Source: Podocnemis expansa
Taxonomy: Eukaryota > Chordata > Testudines > Podocnemididae
Assembly (NCBI GenBank): GCA_007922195.1
Contig: ML681994.1
Location: forward strand, 52,506,172 to 52,570,171
Direction: 5' to 3'
Length of the DNA: 64,000 nucleotides
Position 1 is the stretch's first letter; each line of letters begins with the position of its first letter. Shown here in pieces: positions 23,001 through 38,000 of this stretch. The notes under the pieces were generated by a model, which was not told the DNA's origin, ran no database searches, and worked only from the letters and a program-made list of their open reading frames with translations. Made by a program: the position numbers and the translations under genes.

Positions 23001-26000
23001 GCACAGGAAAACCAGTATTGTAATCCTTTTGTGTCCCCCCCCCCCCCCGAGACACATGTTCAGTTAATATTTTAATCTTTAAGTGCTTTCAGATGCTTTT
23101 ACAGTGTATTTCATGTGTTTTTTTTATTTAATTCTTTTATGGTCTGATGGTCTGGTTTGTAAAACAAGCCTTTGAAATATTTAAAAAAAAATTTAGGTGT
23201 AACATAGCTGCTGTCGTTATATTTCCCATTGTTCTTGTATGCGTGCATGTGTATTTTTAAAAAAAGTTCATGACAAGCAGGAAGACCTGCAGTGTGAACT
23301 ATATATGTATTTTTTTAAATTAAAAAAAATCTGTTCTTTGGGTGCTACATTTGCTTTGTATTTCTGCTCTTCTTGATATTTAGAAAGAGCCTTTCGCTGC
23401 ACTTCGGGAGTAGGGAGAAAAGTGGGTTGTCAATTTCTCTTTTCCCGGTTTGGAGTGGGCAGGGACGTACTGCAAGAGGGTCGAATACCAAGAGAAAGTA
23501 TCTTAGAGACCGATTCATCTGGTTTTCTTCCCTTCTTCCCCCCCCCTCCTCCAATTTGATGACAATGCAACTGACAGGCAGTTAAACTTGTCCACAGAGT
23601 AGATTTTGGTTGGTGAACTTTATTACATGCCAAGGCAGTGTTAAGCCTAGGACAACTGGTTTCTTTATAGGTGAAGAGGATGCACCAGTGTTCCTTTTCA
23701 GCCTAATTTTACCAGGTCCTGAGCAGCTCGTGGGATGTGCTGAACTTCTTCAATTCCAGTGGGAGCTGAAAACACTCAGTGCTGTGCTGTTTAAAGTCCA
23801 TAGGTGGTTGCTGCAGCTAAAGCATCCTGTCTTTTGCAGATGTAGCTTTCACCCTGTTCATTTCAGAAACAGGTGGGAGACTCTGTTCCATAGAAATAAA
23901 AAGAAAAACATATTAACCTTAAGATGGAAAACTATTAAACAATCAAAGATCTAATCTCTACTGTCGGGGTAGTGTGACTCAGATCAGTCATGCTAGTTAA
24001 CTAACATGTTTTCAAAGTACACATCTGTAGCAATTTTATTTTCAGTATGTTATGCTAATGTATTAAGATTTCAGTAATATATTAGTATAACTATCTTAAA
24101 TTCAGTTCTGCATTTTGTTTTAACATAGTTATATTAAGTGAACTGTAGCTTTGTCATGTTTATAAAAATGTGCTGTTTTGTTTTGAAGGAATAGAAGATG
24201 ATGAACAAACGTTAGTCCGAAAGCTTAGCATGTCAGATGCTGCAACAGAAAAGGTAAGAGTGTTGTGGCTGAAATTATACTGTATTTTGTGGCATGGCCT
24301 TCTGTTTTTTCTTTTTTTAATGTTGTAATGTCAAGTCACACTTTAGAAGTAAGTGGCATTCTCAAAAACCTTGGTGAAATGTGGAGTGGGATTTTAAACT
24401 TGCATCCTTAAAGAAGTCTAATTGCAAGGGGGAAAATGCCTTTTGTGCACTTGACTCATGACAACTTTAATGATTTTTCAATTATGCTTCTCCCCTCAAT
24501 CCCCAAAAAAGAAACTACTGGATGAGGAGGAAGAAATGTCTGAATTGCAGCTTCGACTTCTTGCACTTCAGTCTGCCAGTAAGAAATGGCAGCAGAAAGA
24601 ACAGCAGGTGATGAAGGAAAGCAAAGAAAAACTAACAAAGACTAAAACTGTTCAGCAAAAAGTCAAAGCCAGTACAAAACCACATTCAACAAAAAAAACC
24701 AGCACAACAGGTAATATGCTTAAAGTTATTAAAATAGTTAGCAGTAGTCTTGTCTGAAATCTAAAATGTAATCGACTATGTACATACAGAATCTTTACCA
24801 CCCCATTGCACTCACTAGTAGCTTACATTCTGTAAAAGCCCAAAGAGTTCTGAGACTGAAACCTTTGGTGATTCAAGTTGAATACCTGTGGAGGAAATGA
24901 AGTGCAATTACTTGTCTATATCTTTTTATTTAAAGCTAAGCAGGCCTTGAGGAAACAGCAAACAAAGGCATGGAAAAAAATGCAGCAGCAAAAGGAACAA
25001 GAAAAACGTCAAAAAGAAGAGGAGCAAAGGAAACAAGAGGAGGAAGAGGAGAGAAGAAAAAGAGAAGAGGAAATCCGAAAAATTCGGGATCTTTCAAATC
25101 AAGAAGAGCAGTACAATCGGTTCATGAAGCTTGTTGGGGGGAAGAGGAGATCAAGAAGCAAGGTAATGAATTTGTAATATTTTGTTGTTGTTCAGACGAC
25201 ATGTTTTGAGGTCCCTGACTGACACATACTTCTTTCAAACACTGAAAGAAACAGCATGGTTTAGTGGTTTCAGCATAGAATTTAGAGTCAGGAGTTTGTG
25301 TTTTAATCTCAGTGCTGACCGTTTTTCTTCTATGGTTTTGGTCTTGTCTCAATCTCTCTCTAAAGATTTATCCATCTGACAATTAGTGATCAGGAAGTGT
25401 AATCCTCATAAGAGTGTTGTTAACTTAAAATACTTGAAAGATGATAAACACTAAATAAGTTTAAACCAATTAGTAATCAGTTCTGTTCTAGGAGGTGTAA
25501 AGCCAGAATACTGCTCTGCTCTTAAAGTTTTGCACTGGTTATTCTGGAAACTAAATTAGATGTGGTAGAGCCCAAAAAATGACACAAGCTCCATGCTACA
25601 GAGAGAGGCGAAAATCCCCCAGTGCCCTTGTTGATCTTCCTGGGGGAAAACTCCCTCCTGACCCCAGATATAGTGATCAGTTAAACCGTGGGCATGGGAG
25701 CAAGACTCAACAGCCAGACACCCAAGAAAGAATTATTTGTAATAACTCAGAACACACCTCATCAAATGCCCCATGCAGGACATTGGCATATCTACCACCA
25801 GTAGTCAAATATTAGTCAATTGCCAAACTAGACTTTTCCATCCAGGGGGTCTGCAACCTGAGGCTCTGGAGCCATGTGTGGTTCTTTGGCTGCCTTCTTG
25901 CAGCTCCAGACTCTCTGTGCTCCCCACCATCACCAGAGTACCCTGTAGCAGCCCATGCTCTGGCTCTGCCTCTGACCCTGCCTCTGGGTGACTCTGGGCA

Positions 26001-29000
26001 GCCCATGCCAGGCTCTGAGCTCCCCACCACCATGAGACCCTGTGGGGTGTCCTGGCTCAGCTACTCTTACCCCCACCAGGAGGCTACACCTGTTGCGGCT
26101 CTCAAAACACTTGGTTACTGAAAAATTTTTTAAAAATGGCTCTTATATTTTGGGTTGCTGGTCCCTGTCCTTACCATCCCTGCCCCCCCCCCCCCCCCCA
26201 AATTCAGTAAGCTCAAATTTGAGGCCAGCTAAGGTGTTTTTGCTTCCACTTTTCCCCTCAGAAGGCTATCCCAGAACTTTACTCTTGCATCTAGTTTCAA
26301 GTCAAAACTTCCTGATGGCCAGATTTATATCCATTTGTTCTTGTGCCCACATTTGGTCTGAACTTAAATAGTTCCTCTCCTTCCATGGTATTTATCCCTC
26401 TGATGTATTTATAGAGAGCAGTCGTATCTTCCCTCAGTCTTCTTTTGGTTAGGCTAAACAAACCAAGCTCTTTGAGTCTCATCTCATAAGATAGCTTTCT
26501 AGTCCATGGATCATCCTAATAGCCCTTCTGTCTTTTTATAGTTTAATGTGAAACAAGTGCAAAGAAGCATTTTACCCCAGTCTAACAGTCTTGTACGTAT
26601 TCTTAATGTTCACCAGCATTCAGCACGTGCGTCAGCATTCACACGGGGTCATACATCCTTTCTGCCTTCTGTCTTGCACTATGGCTCTGGGAATTCTAGC
26701 ACTGAAGTATGCCAACAGGCTGCACTGTGTTGTTCATTTGGAGGTAACCAAAGGTTGTGTCTATAAGACAAGAATGAACAGGTATCAACATCTGGCAAAT
26801 CTTTAGGGGCTTGCCTGGAATAGGCAACATGGTCAAGGATGGAAGGCAGGCTAAGCTAGTTTGTGTTTGGCTAAGCCCATCCTACCCCCAGCCTTTATTC
26901 TGGTCAAAATGAGGCTTGAGTTTTGCTCTCAAGCTATCCTTGTTCATTTCTCCCCTCCACCATCTTCCATGTGCTCAGGAAGGATACAGTTCTGTGATCT
27001 TTAACTGGGATAGGTTGGAGTATTGGTTGTGGGGGCAGAAGTAAGGTTGTGGGTGGAGGAGGGGAATGAGCTTAACTCTTTCTGTGTTTTTGGAAATTTA
27101 AAGGTTAGCCCTTCCCACTGTGTTAAGGGAGATATGGTACCTAGCACTGTCTCTTAGTTAAGAAAGGTTTTGGCACCGAATTTCCCTTGTTTGAGAAAGT
27201 GGTGGTAAAGGGGAGGCATAAATGAGGTGCACCTATGATGGGGGCCATGGATGGACTTCTTAACTATATCTAACTGCTGCTCAGTTGCTAGCTTTGCTTT
27301 CCAACAGCATCCTCCATGCTATTGGTAGGTCTGTATCTCAGGAACCAACTCCTTGCCCATATTGTCGTATGCCACTTCTCAGGACAGTTTCCTTTTATGT
27401 GCATGGGTTTTAGAATACTTTGAAGTGTGCTTTTAAACCCAAAACTTACTTCCATGCCTGTGGAAGTTGCTGCTGCTCTTCTGTAATGCAGCCAGCACTT
27501 GATGTGGAACTTCCAAAATCTAGCTCCTTAGCACAAGCAGAAGGAAGTCTGAAATTTGTGATGAAACCAGGCATTCTCAGAAGTCTACCAAAAACAGTAA
27601 TGGAATTCCTTGTTTGGGGGCATTAAAAAGGACGGACATGCTGAAGTTCAAGAGTTTGTTCTTGTAAGCAGGCAGCTGATATAGTCTGAGCTTCTTTACA
27701 TAGTTGGTTGCATGAGGCATCAGGTGTATCCCTCATTGACCCGTATGCAGATCACTTTCTTGGAGGGGCATGTTGTAGTTATTTTTCCTCGGTGGTCTAT
27801 CTCTGGAACCCTTTGACCACATGACCTAGAATTTGTACAACTAACTCTGGCTTGAGGTTTAGCAATTTTCAAGATCACTTAAATATGCACATGCATTTTT
27901 AGAACTCTGTGAAGGTTGAAAGCTTTGCTCAACCTTTGTTATAAAAGTTGCTGAGTGGTTTTAGTTTTTCTTATTTAGTAATTACTCAGCTAGTTTGAGA
28001 AGTTTCTGTTGAAAAGCAAATAGATCACAGCAATAACCAAAGATTTGCATGAGCAATAAAGTTCTGAAATAGAAGTTGATTATAACACAGTTTCCTTCAG
28101 AAATGCTTTAGTCAGGAGTCCCCAAATATCTTAACACTGAATGCTTGTCAGCAACTTACTTGTCTTAAGTTTATTTTGGGTTTGATAACTGAATGTATTT
28201 GCTTTCTTCCTTGATAAACTTGTAGAAACTGCTTTTCACCTGAATTTAACAGCATTGAAAGCATGCAGGTGATATGCTCAATCACCACCTGTGGTTACAC
28301 GGTGAAGAAGACTACTTTGATTATGCAAGCCGCAGTTGGCCCACTTCTTGCCACCGACTTTCTTTGCTGGTTTAGAACTTGATAGAAAAAATCAGTGAGG
28401 GGACAGGTGGTGACAGTATTAAAAACAACTTGAAAAAAATCAGTAAATAAAGATGTAAGGCAAACTAAAAGCATTTTTTTCTTGTATGCTTAGTCTTCAG
28501 ATACAGACGTGAGGCGATCTCTAGATAAACAATCTAGTGATAGTGCAGGAGGGATTTATCAGTATGACAACTATGATGAAGTTGCCATGGATACAGACAG
28601 TGAAACTAACTCACCAGGTAAGATTAACTTTCAGTTACTGAGATGGCTAAAAATATAATGAAAAATGGTTGCAATGTTACTTTACTGACATAAGTCTGAA
28701 ATAGATACTCTGTCAGCTTAGAAGGGCTGTGGTCATTCTGAGGAGTGAAGGTGAATGGATAATAATGACCATCAGTTAGGAGATCTGTCCCATTTAAAAT
28801 GAACTAATTATGTCTTCTTTTGAGTGTATGTCTGCTGTTGGGATTGCAGGGATCAAGGTAGCGGGATCAGTTTGAGTGGGTTGTGGAGACCTGCTCAACT
28901 GATCCTGGACTCTCTGGTTAATGCTATTAATAAACTTCCCCCGAAAGGAGTAAGGCAACATGACTGAGGAGAAACAGTGAGTCCTATGGCACGTTAAGGA

Positions 29001-32000
29001 CCAACATTTCTTCAGAGAGAAACTTTTGTGAGCCCTAGCCCACTTTGTTAGTTGAGTTGGGTTGGAGCCTATGACAGCTTATGCCTGAAGAAATTTGTTG
29101 GTCTTTAGAGTGCCACAGGACTCTCGTTTTTACTGTACACAGATTAACACAACTACCTCTCTGAAAAATGCCCAGAAGGTGTCTACTCAGCACTGTGCAT
29201 ATGGTGCACTGTGGCAGCATATGTAAGTTGATGGACAATACACAGGTTACATTAAGTAGCTTGCATCTCTCCTGTGAACAGACAGCAGCAGTATAGATTC
29301 AGACTAAGTCTGATCCTTTTTTTATGTAACTTTATGTTCTCTGGGGTCCTTTTAAGTTCTCCAGGCTTCTGTGTAGCCAAATCTAATTAGAAACATCAAA
29401 CTTGTTTTTAAATTGACATGGAATCATGTTGAAATGTGATGTGCAAAAAGGACTGTGTTGGCTACTTTTGAGAAGCATGTGCTGCACCTAATTTTCACAC
29501 AAATGAAACTATTTCAATTCTCCTTTTCTATGAGAAAATAAAGTAAAATTTAGAAATGTTACCAATATTTCAGTAACTTTATCTTCTAGCTGTTTTTATT
29601 TCATTATTCTTCATCATCTGATTTTATTCTCATATTTTATGTATTTTTCTTCACTCAGCTTCCTCGTCCTCTGGTCTCTGTCCCCAAACTTATTTGCTAG
29701 CCACTTCCCTTAATCTTTCTGATGCCTGGACTTCAGAAGGACATTAGAACTGACTGTTTCCAGGCATGCAAGCTATGTGACTCCTTCATACAGAGGCATG
29801 GGGCCTCTGACATTCTGGATCTATATGTCCCAATGCCAACTACTTCTTGCATTTCTTCCCTGCCTGGTGCTGATGCCTTACTGCATGTTGCTTTGCTTCA
29901 CTATTTGTTGCCAGATCAGTTGAGATCTCTGTATTGGGGTATGTAGTTTCAGAGAGAATACACATGTGAGTTAAATCAAATTGGAGGACAGAGATTGGTT
30001 TCATTTATAGTAATCTTTGAGCATAAGCTTTCGTGGGCTCCAACCCACTTCGTCAGATGCAAAACAGTGTGTCTGACAAAGTGGGTTGGAGCCCATGAAA
30101 GCTTATGCTTGAAGAAATGTCAGTCTAAAGGTGCCACAGGGCTCTTGTTTTTGCTGTACACAGGCTAACATTGCTCTCCCTCTGGAAATTTGTAGTAATG
30201 TTGTCTTAGAATATTGCATGCAAATTCTGAGTATGATCATTTAAAAAGTTAGCAACAGAGCATTCAGTAGTTCTTTTGTGGGGATATGTACGTCTCATTT
30301 GATCTGATCTCGCATACCAAAGTTGAGATGTATATTAGCATGTTCCCTTTTTCCCCGTTTTGCTTTATGCCATAGTTTGAAATGAGATTCAGTAACTTGC
30401 CTATATTTTTTCATTGGCTAATGAATAACATGACTTAAAGTGGTGGTCAGTAGCTAAAAACAATAACTTAACATTTGTATTTCTTAAATTTAAATGTCTT
30501 TGTTGCAGCTTCTTCTCCAGTGCAGCCTCCTTTCTTTGAGTGTCCAATGGGATATTTTCCTCCGCCAGCACCACCAATTTCCTTGCCTCCGCCGCCACCT
30601 CAAGTTACAGTAAATAATTATTTTTTTTAATTTGTCAGTTTTCATATGTATTTTTTAGTTCTGTGTCATAAATAAGCACTATCTGGGCCCCTATATTTTA
30701 TGTTGCATTAAAATATTGGAATTTTCTAATAATTTCTAACAGATCTGCATCCAATAGGTCTCCCAGGCCCTTGTGTGGTGGTGGTGTGCTTCTGTATCTT
30801 TATACTGATCAACTAGTGTTTCACCCTTGGTGGTGGTGTGGTTTGTGGTGTCATAACCCTCTGACTATGCAAAAGATCTCACTTTCCAGGGAAATCAACA
30901 AAAATGAGTCTAAACAAAACCTAACATTTTTTCCAATCCTTTCTGGACTCAACTGTCTCTACCTTCTTTGCTGGTGGCATTCCAGTCAGTCCTTTTTCTT
31001 GCATCACCACTTTCAGGTGTATAGTTGAAGGGTAGGGTAACACAGTGACCATTTCCATCTTGGACACTGATCTCCATGACTTGTGTATGAAAGTTTGTCC
31101 TCTTTATTATTAATACTTCTCACTCATGGATTAATAACTACTTTGGCTGTGTTGTAGGCCCTTAATCCCCTCGATAACCAGTTTCAACTAGATGCTGGTT
31201 GCCTTCTCCCACAGGAATCTTCCAGCACTGTGCAATCCTCTGTCTCCCCCTTGTCACTGAACCCTAGGAGCTTTTATATCCTTCTTTGTGCCTGGTAGGT
31301 GCTCCACCTTAGGACTATAAAAACGCTGAATGCCTAGCTTTAAAGGGCATTGCAGTAGAACTGGAGACAAAGCCTTAAAGGGCCAGCAGATTGTTTCAAG
31401 GTCATTGTTGTTTTAGCATGTATTGTCATTGTCTTCCTCCTTTTTTGTAAATCGGAGCAATTTAACTCTAGCTTTTGAGGTCACTGTGTAAATCACTGCT
31501 ATTTGAAGTGTAACATCAAACCATCACCTAATCGGTTTAGTTCATGTTCTTTGTGTCTTTGGGATAATTTAGCAATTAAAGGTTTAGGTAATACTATTTG
31601 GTTTTCAAATCCTGTTTTTTCTTTTTGTAATGCACCTCAGACCATGCAGCCTTTGAGCCAACTTTATGTGGAGGGCATTTCTTGTGTTTCCCTTGAGCCT
31701 CCTCCACCTCTCCCACCTCTCCCACCTGAGGAACCAGAACAGCCACCCAAACCACCGTTTGCAGATGAAGAAGAAGAAGAAGAAATGCTTCTCCGAGAAG
31801 AGCTGCTCAAGTCGCTAGCTAACAAACGAGCTTTCAAATCAGAGGTAGTCCAATAGTTTGTGAATATAGCCTCTAGGTGGCAATCTTGAGCTAACTTGAA
31901 AGGTGACCTGCAAAGTGTGGAAAAGAGGATGAGGTTTTTTGCTCTTTATGGAAGTATAAAACTATCCTGAATGAGTTTTAAATAGAATTTGTTTTCTTGT

Positions 32001-35000
32001 CCAACCTGTTTTTGCTGGTGGACTGGTGAGTTGATGACATTTCCAGGGACTAAAATTTGAACTGTTGAAGGCAATTTATTCAGTGTTAACTGTTTGTTTG
32101 CTTAATAGCTGTTTAACAAACTCTTGGAAGAAAGTTCTTGTTGTTTAAGATTTAACCACCACCTATATTGTTGTTTGAAGGCTGAGAGAGCTTTTGTTTC
32201 ACTCCAGCAAAAATGAAATGGTCAGGACTTGACATTTGTAATATTTATAAGGTAAACATACAAGCAGCACTTATCCCCACTTCTCCCTGCATTCGTAGTG
32301 AAAATTAAATTTAAACTGTGATGACATAAAACAGGCCACAAACATATTTCGTCTGCAGATCACCTGTAGACTAGACTAAGACCTTTCTTGCCTACTACTT
32401 TTGTTGTCACCAAGTGGTGGTAGTAATATACCTTTTGATCAGAAAATTGAAATATGTTCTTTTTGGTCTAGTCTCTCTGTTATAAAAGTTTAGGGAGATG
32501 ATATAGGTACTAACATGCTAATATTTTGTCATTTACTTTTCATATACAACTCTATATCTTAGATATAGTACACTTTTTTTCCTGATTGGAATTATTTCCT
32601 TCTATAGGAAACATCAAGTAATAGTGGTACACCTTCACCTCCAGTTCCAAGTAATTCTCAACCTGTGCCAAGAAGCAATTTGTCAGCAGTCAGTATTAAT
32701 ACCGTATCTCAGCCTCGGGTACAAAACACAAAGTTCGTTAGAGCACCACGACCGCCACGAGCAGTTATCACAGTAAGGATTTAAGGTTTCTTTTTATAAG
32801 ATCATATTGCAAAGTAGTCTTAACTTGCATAGTTATTTAGAAATAAAGAATCTTCTTATGCATGAATGCACATTTTTTGCCTTGAAAATTGTTACAGCAG
32901 TCATTAGAAACCTGTAGTTTGTTGGACCATCCTTGTTCCCTTCATTGCAAGGAAGTGTTTAATTCTCTGGTACCTCAAAGAATTTGTGGCTTCTCTGAGC
33001 TCAGAGATTTAGTGGCCTTTCTTAAACAATCTTAAAAATGAGTTGAAGGCATTTTTCTCCTTTCTCAGTTGTGATTTGGGGGAAGAGAGTCTTGAGAAGG
33101 TTAGACACATGAAATAAGCAACAAATGTAATTTCATGTGGTTTATTAGTGGGCTAGTGCAAAATGGTATAGCAGTCACGTGATTAAATATTATTTGAATT
33201 GACTTAAGTGAAAGAATGACAGTCACACTTCCTTGGGAATTTCAGACACTGAAGAATATTACTATTTCACACTTCTAGCATTCAGCACCTTATAGATTCA
33301 AAACACTGTATGACTGTTTAAGGCCTATCCAAAGTCCACTGACTTTGTGAGGGAGACTGTTTGAATATAGTTCAGTTGTTTGATTTTTGTATTGCACTAA
33401 ATTGAAGATGATTGTTTGAAGATAGAAAAATTGAAAAAGCAAACAAAAAAGCCCCAGTGAAGCCAGCATTTGTAAGTTGAAGAGGGGAATCAATGAGCCA
33501 TAAAATGACTAGCACTAAGTGGTTGAAGTAGTTTTTAATCTGACAGTTTGCTTATCTAGTATTTGATTATTTATCTGATGTGGATTCTAATGGTGGTTTT
33601 GGATTCTGTTTAATGGTTATGAGACATGAGTTCAGATCAAATCAACAACTGATTTGTGATGTCCATCTCTCTGGAGCACCTTTTGAAGTATGTTGCTGCT
33701 TTCTTGTTTTGTAAGAAGAGAGGTATATTGTATAATCAGAAGAAGGCTATGTTCTGCTCAGAATTTGAGAGCGTCTCAGTCTTCTGATATAACCTATTGA
33801 ATGTATCAGTCTGTGTTTGTTTTAAAGTTAATACAGCTAGCAAAACAAAAACCTTAGGATGTTCCGCTTTAGAGAAGATAAGGTCATATTTTTTCTTCAT
33901 CTTTTGACAGCCTTTCCATCTCCATCCCCCCAGTGTCTGTGGCCTACTTTTAACCTAATTTCAAACAATACGGGAGTAATTTGAGTCACAAAGGGCCCCC
34001 AGCCTTTGTGGCACATTATTCTTCTGATAATCAGTTGGCAGTTGCATGTGTTCTGTAAACTGTTCTTTGGTCATTTTTTATTCAAATCTGATCTGAATAA
34101 CTTTGTCAACTATTACAGAATTTTGAAAGAGTTCTTTGTCCTATTATCTTGAATTTTTCTGGGTCAGATTTAATTCGACTGTTTGTGTTACAGAAACACA
34201 TGAAAGAAAAATTGTGTTAGTTAATTGAAGATGAATGCCAGTATTAGTGGGGTGTGGTGGTTTTAATGCAAGATAGCTTTTATTGGTTGTGATGCTGAAG
34301 AGCAGCTTTTGGTTTGAATAAGTTCTGACAATAGTTTTTTCCTGTATGTTTTAGTTAATGATTATTAGCTTACTTATTTTTTTACATGTATTAAAAATTA
34401 TGGATATGTTTGTATATGGTTAACATGAGCAAAGCTGTACAACTTTCATTTTGCAGAGCTGTTCTAATCAACTTTTCTGAGTTTTGAATCAAAATAGTGA
34501 ATGAAAAATCACTCAGTTTTCAGGCTTATTAGAAGCAATCATCTGTTGTGAATTTGGTAGATTAATGTCTAGAACAGAAATGTTTTTCTGTGTGTGTTAG
34601 AGGAGTTGTGACCAGACTAAGACGGCATCTACTCTCAAAATGTATACCAGCATAGCTATGTTGATTGGAGTGGGGGAATGGCACAACCATACCCCAACAG
34701 CAGAACTACACTGGGTTAAAACACCTAGTGTAGATAGCCTTTGTTGGTCTAGCTACCATCATTCAGGGAAGTGGTATTCTTCTGTCTGCAGAAAAACTGC
34801 ATATATTTTCCTCCCATTCTATAAGTTCTTCATCTTCAAGTGTCTGAAGTGGGGTTTTTCTCTCACAAAAAACTCGTGATAAATTTGTTACTCTTTAAAA
34901 GTGCCATCAGACTGTTTTTTTTTCCCCCCTTTTGCTGGTGTACACTGTCTGTTGTAGGGGGCTATGTTGTATGGCATCTTAAAGTAATGTAAATGTAGCA

Positions 35001-38000
35001 TACATGGCATAGAGGCTCTGTAGTGCAGATGTAGTACCAGGTACCTGCAGCAGATCACTTTCATAGTTTCTTTTCTATCTACAATAGATGAGACAGAATT
35101 TCTCATCACTGTGCTAGGGCTACTTTGGAATCAGTAAAGTATTCCAAATGGTCAGTTTTTGTTTGTTGTTTGATATTTTTTAGTATAGCCTGAATTCCTG
35201 AAGTCAAGTGATTCATATGAAACTTTTCTTTTTAAAAATAAGTTTCTAGTCCTCATAGTTGGAAAGAAAAGTTTGAAAATGTGTGAGTGTACACTTCAGG
35301 CTCAAAAACCAGAATACTAACACAAGGAACCTGACACTTATTATTTTTAAATAAATTTAAATCATGGGGTTTTTTGTGCCCAACTCATAATTTTTGAATG
35401 CTTGTGGTTGTCGTGTGCTGGAACAATGCATATACATGCTAACATTGCTACTGGGAGTGGTGGTGATGGGGGGAGAGAAACCACTAATTTGTTCCACCCT
35501 CCTGCAAACTTGGAAAACTCATATGATCACACTTATCTTGCTATTCCTCTCCATGATGTGTTCACACATGCATCAAAAGGAATAGTAGTGTGAAAGTGAC
35601 AAAGTTAATGTCTTTTTTGCTCAGCTGCTCGAATTGGTGATATTGCAAAAGTGATCTGGAGGGATGTATAGGCATGATCCCTATTTCAAAATTTTCTAGA
35701 AAGGGAATTTGGAGAAGCTGGGTTGGGGAGTGGGAAATGTTTTTTCAATTCCTGAATCAGGTATGGGAATAATACAGGCTTCTTATTTTTTGCCACTGTA
35801 GGGATTTTTAACATATTGAAGGGACACTGTGGAAGGTGAAGTGTAGAAGTTACCACGCGGATTACTAGTGTTAATGAAATTTAACCATGCCTGTTCCAAG
35901 GTGTAGAGAGGATCATTTGGAGCAGTGGTTGGAGCACTGTGTTGAGATGGCATTACTGTGTCACTACATAGTGGAAAATGTGTTGTGGAGAGCTGGGGAG
36001 ATGAGTGGATTTGGCCTATGAAGGGGTGGGCTGGTGTGTCTCAGGGTCATGGCAAACCACCAGGGGTGTTGCAGTCTGCAAAAGGTTGAGAACTCTGCTT
36101 TGGAGAATGAATGGTGAAGTTGGCTGTAACTGTACAGGTGAAAATCTATAATTACTTGTTCCGCTTGGTCTTGAATACCTACTTTGAGTATGTGATACTG
36201 GGACTTGGAAGATCAGTGCATAATTCTAGTACAAACTTCCTTTTTAGCTTGGTATTTTCTTTACCTTCGTTCTCTATCTGTAAAATTAAAATACTTCCCT
36301 AGGTCACATGAATATTGTGAGAATAAATACTTCTGAGGCATGTGGAATTTTTGGTAATGGGAGCCGTATGCATATGTATGTAAAAACACTACACCTGATC
36401 TGGAATATACTTAGAACAAGGTTGGAAAGTGTTCATGTAAAGCCTAAGCTATAAAACATCTAACCTTTTTCCTTTTACCAGGGGGTGTAAAAATAAAATA
36501 CTTTGTCTCTACAGCTTCCAAAGCATAAGTCAGTAGTGGTAACACTCAACGACTCCGATGATAGTGAATCAGATGGAGAGCCATCTAATTCGACTAATAG
36601 TGTATTTGGGGGACTAGAATCTATGATCAAAGAAGCAAGAAGAACTGCTGAGGTAAATTGTATCTCCATTTATAAAGTTTAGTTTTAGCACTTTAATCTC
36701 AGAATTTACAGCAAACCTTGTAGCAAGGGTCTAGGGATATGGGGCTATGCCAGAAACAGAAGAGCATTGAGAGCATTTCTTTGGTACTGTGCCTGGGCTA
36801 GTAATTTTTCATTGTGTTACAAGGATGATGTAAACTCTCAATAACCTCAGGCTAAAACCTAAAGGTGTGCTGCTAACATGCTTAATTGAAAAATAAAAAC
36901 CAAACACCATGCTCTGGGTTGTGGCAGGTGAGAAATGGGGCTGCTGATTGAATATATTTGGCTGTAAAAACCTTTTACTCACTGTATAGTTTGTTGTTAA
37001 TAACGTCTGAGAGCTCTAAACTTAAAGAAAAATGTAAATGTTCCTTAAATATAATAAAGTTTCTGAAAACATTGGCATTTAATGTGTGGGTAATGCTGGC
37101 GTATTTTGATTAAGCTTTTTTTAATTTTTAAAATCAGGCCTCAAAACCCAAAGCACCTTCAAAGTCAGAAAAAGAAAATGATCCTATGAGAACCCCTGAG
37201 GCCTTACCAGAAGATAAGAAAATAGAATATCGGCTCTTAAAAGAAGAGATTGCCAGGTGTGTTGGACTTTGAGTATAATGGCACAGCTTTGAAGAACCTG
37301 TATTTTACTTTTAAGATGGTCCTTTTAATTTTGACAAAAAGGTTTTAAACTAAAGATCAGTAGAATTAGTCTAAAATGCTTCCTTAGATTGTGTGGTGGT
37401 GGTAAAAAAAAAAAAAAAAAAAACCAAAAACAAAACAACAACAAACCCTGGCTTTTTAAAGCTTGTTTTTGTAAGATTACAGTACCTGAACTGCTTGGAA
37501 ACTATTACTTCCTCTAAATTAAATTATAGACATTTTGCTTTTTAGAAAGTGCTACCTTGTATTTGTGTTTTTGGGAGTATATGCGGACAGAAGACCTAAT
37601 GCAACTAGTTGCAGTTACTGGATCCCATGTGGTGGTGTTTTTTTTTTTTTTTGCTATCTGTTTTAGTCGAGAGAAGCAGCGTTTAATTAAATCTGATCCA
37701 CTGAAGAGCCATTCATCTCCTGCAAACTCTGATGGTGAAGTCGATGGGGTTGGTAGAATAGCAATAGTTACAAAACAAGTTACAGAGGCAGAAGCAAAAC
37801 TTAAGAAGCACAAGTAAGTTCTTCACTATGCTGTAAACCACACTGAGCTTGCAGAGGGGGATAGAAGGGGCAAATGTGTTTGTGACTTAAACACAGTAAG
37901 TTGTCACTTCATGGTTCACAAAATATTCATTGTAATGCCACCATTGATTGGACAGCATTATATCCACATTGCATGTGTTAATGACTATATTTTCTTGTTA

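Larger units (their letters stand above)
32773..36514 (+). other. ZFC3H1 intron 9: mostly unassigned, two DNA elements
   Basis: Long AT-rich intron. At 34600-34960 sequence such as TATACCAGCATAGCTATG and CACCTAGTGTAGATAG suggests an old DNA transposon followed by one arm of the foldback family (about 34860-34930). At 35933-36097 there is a short hAT-type element. The remainder shows nothing I recognise. Confidence 0.45.
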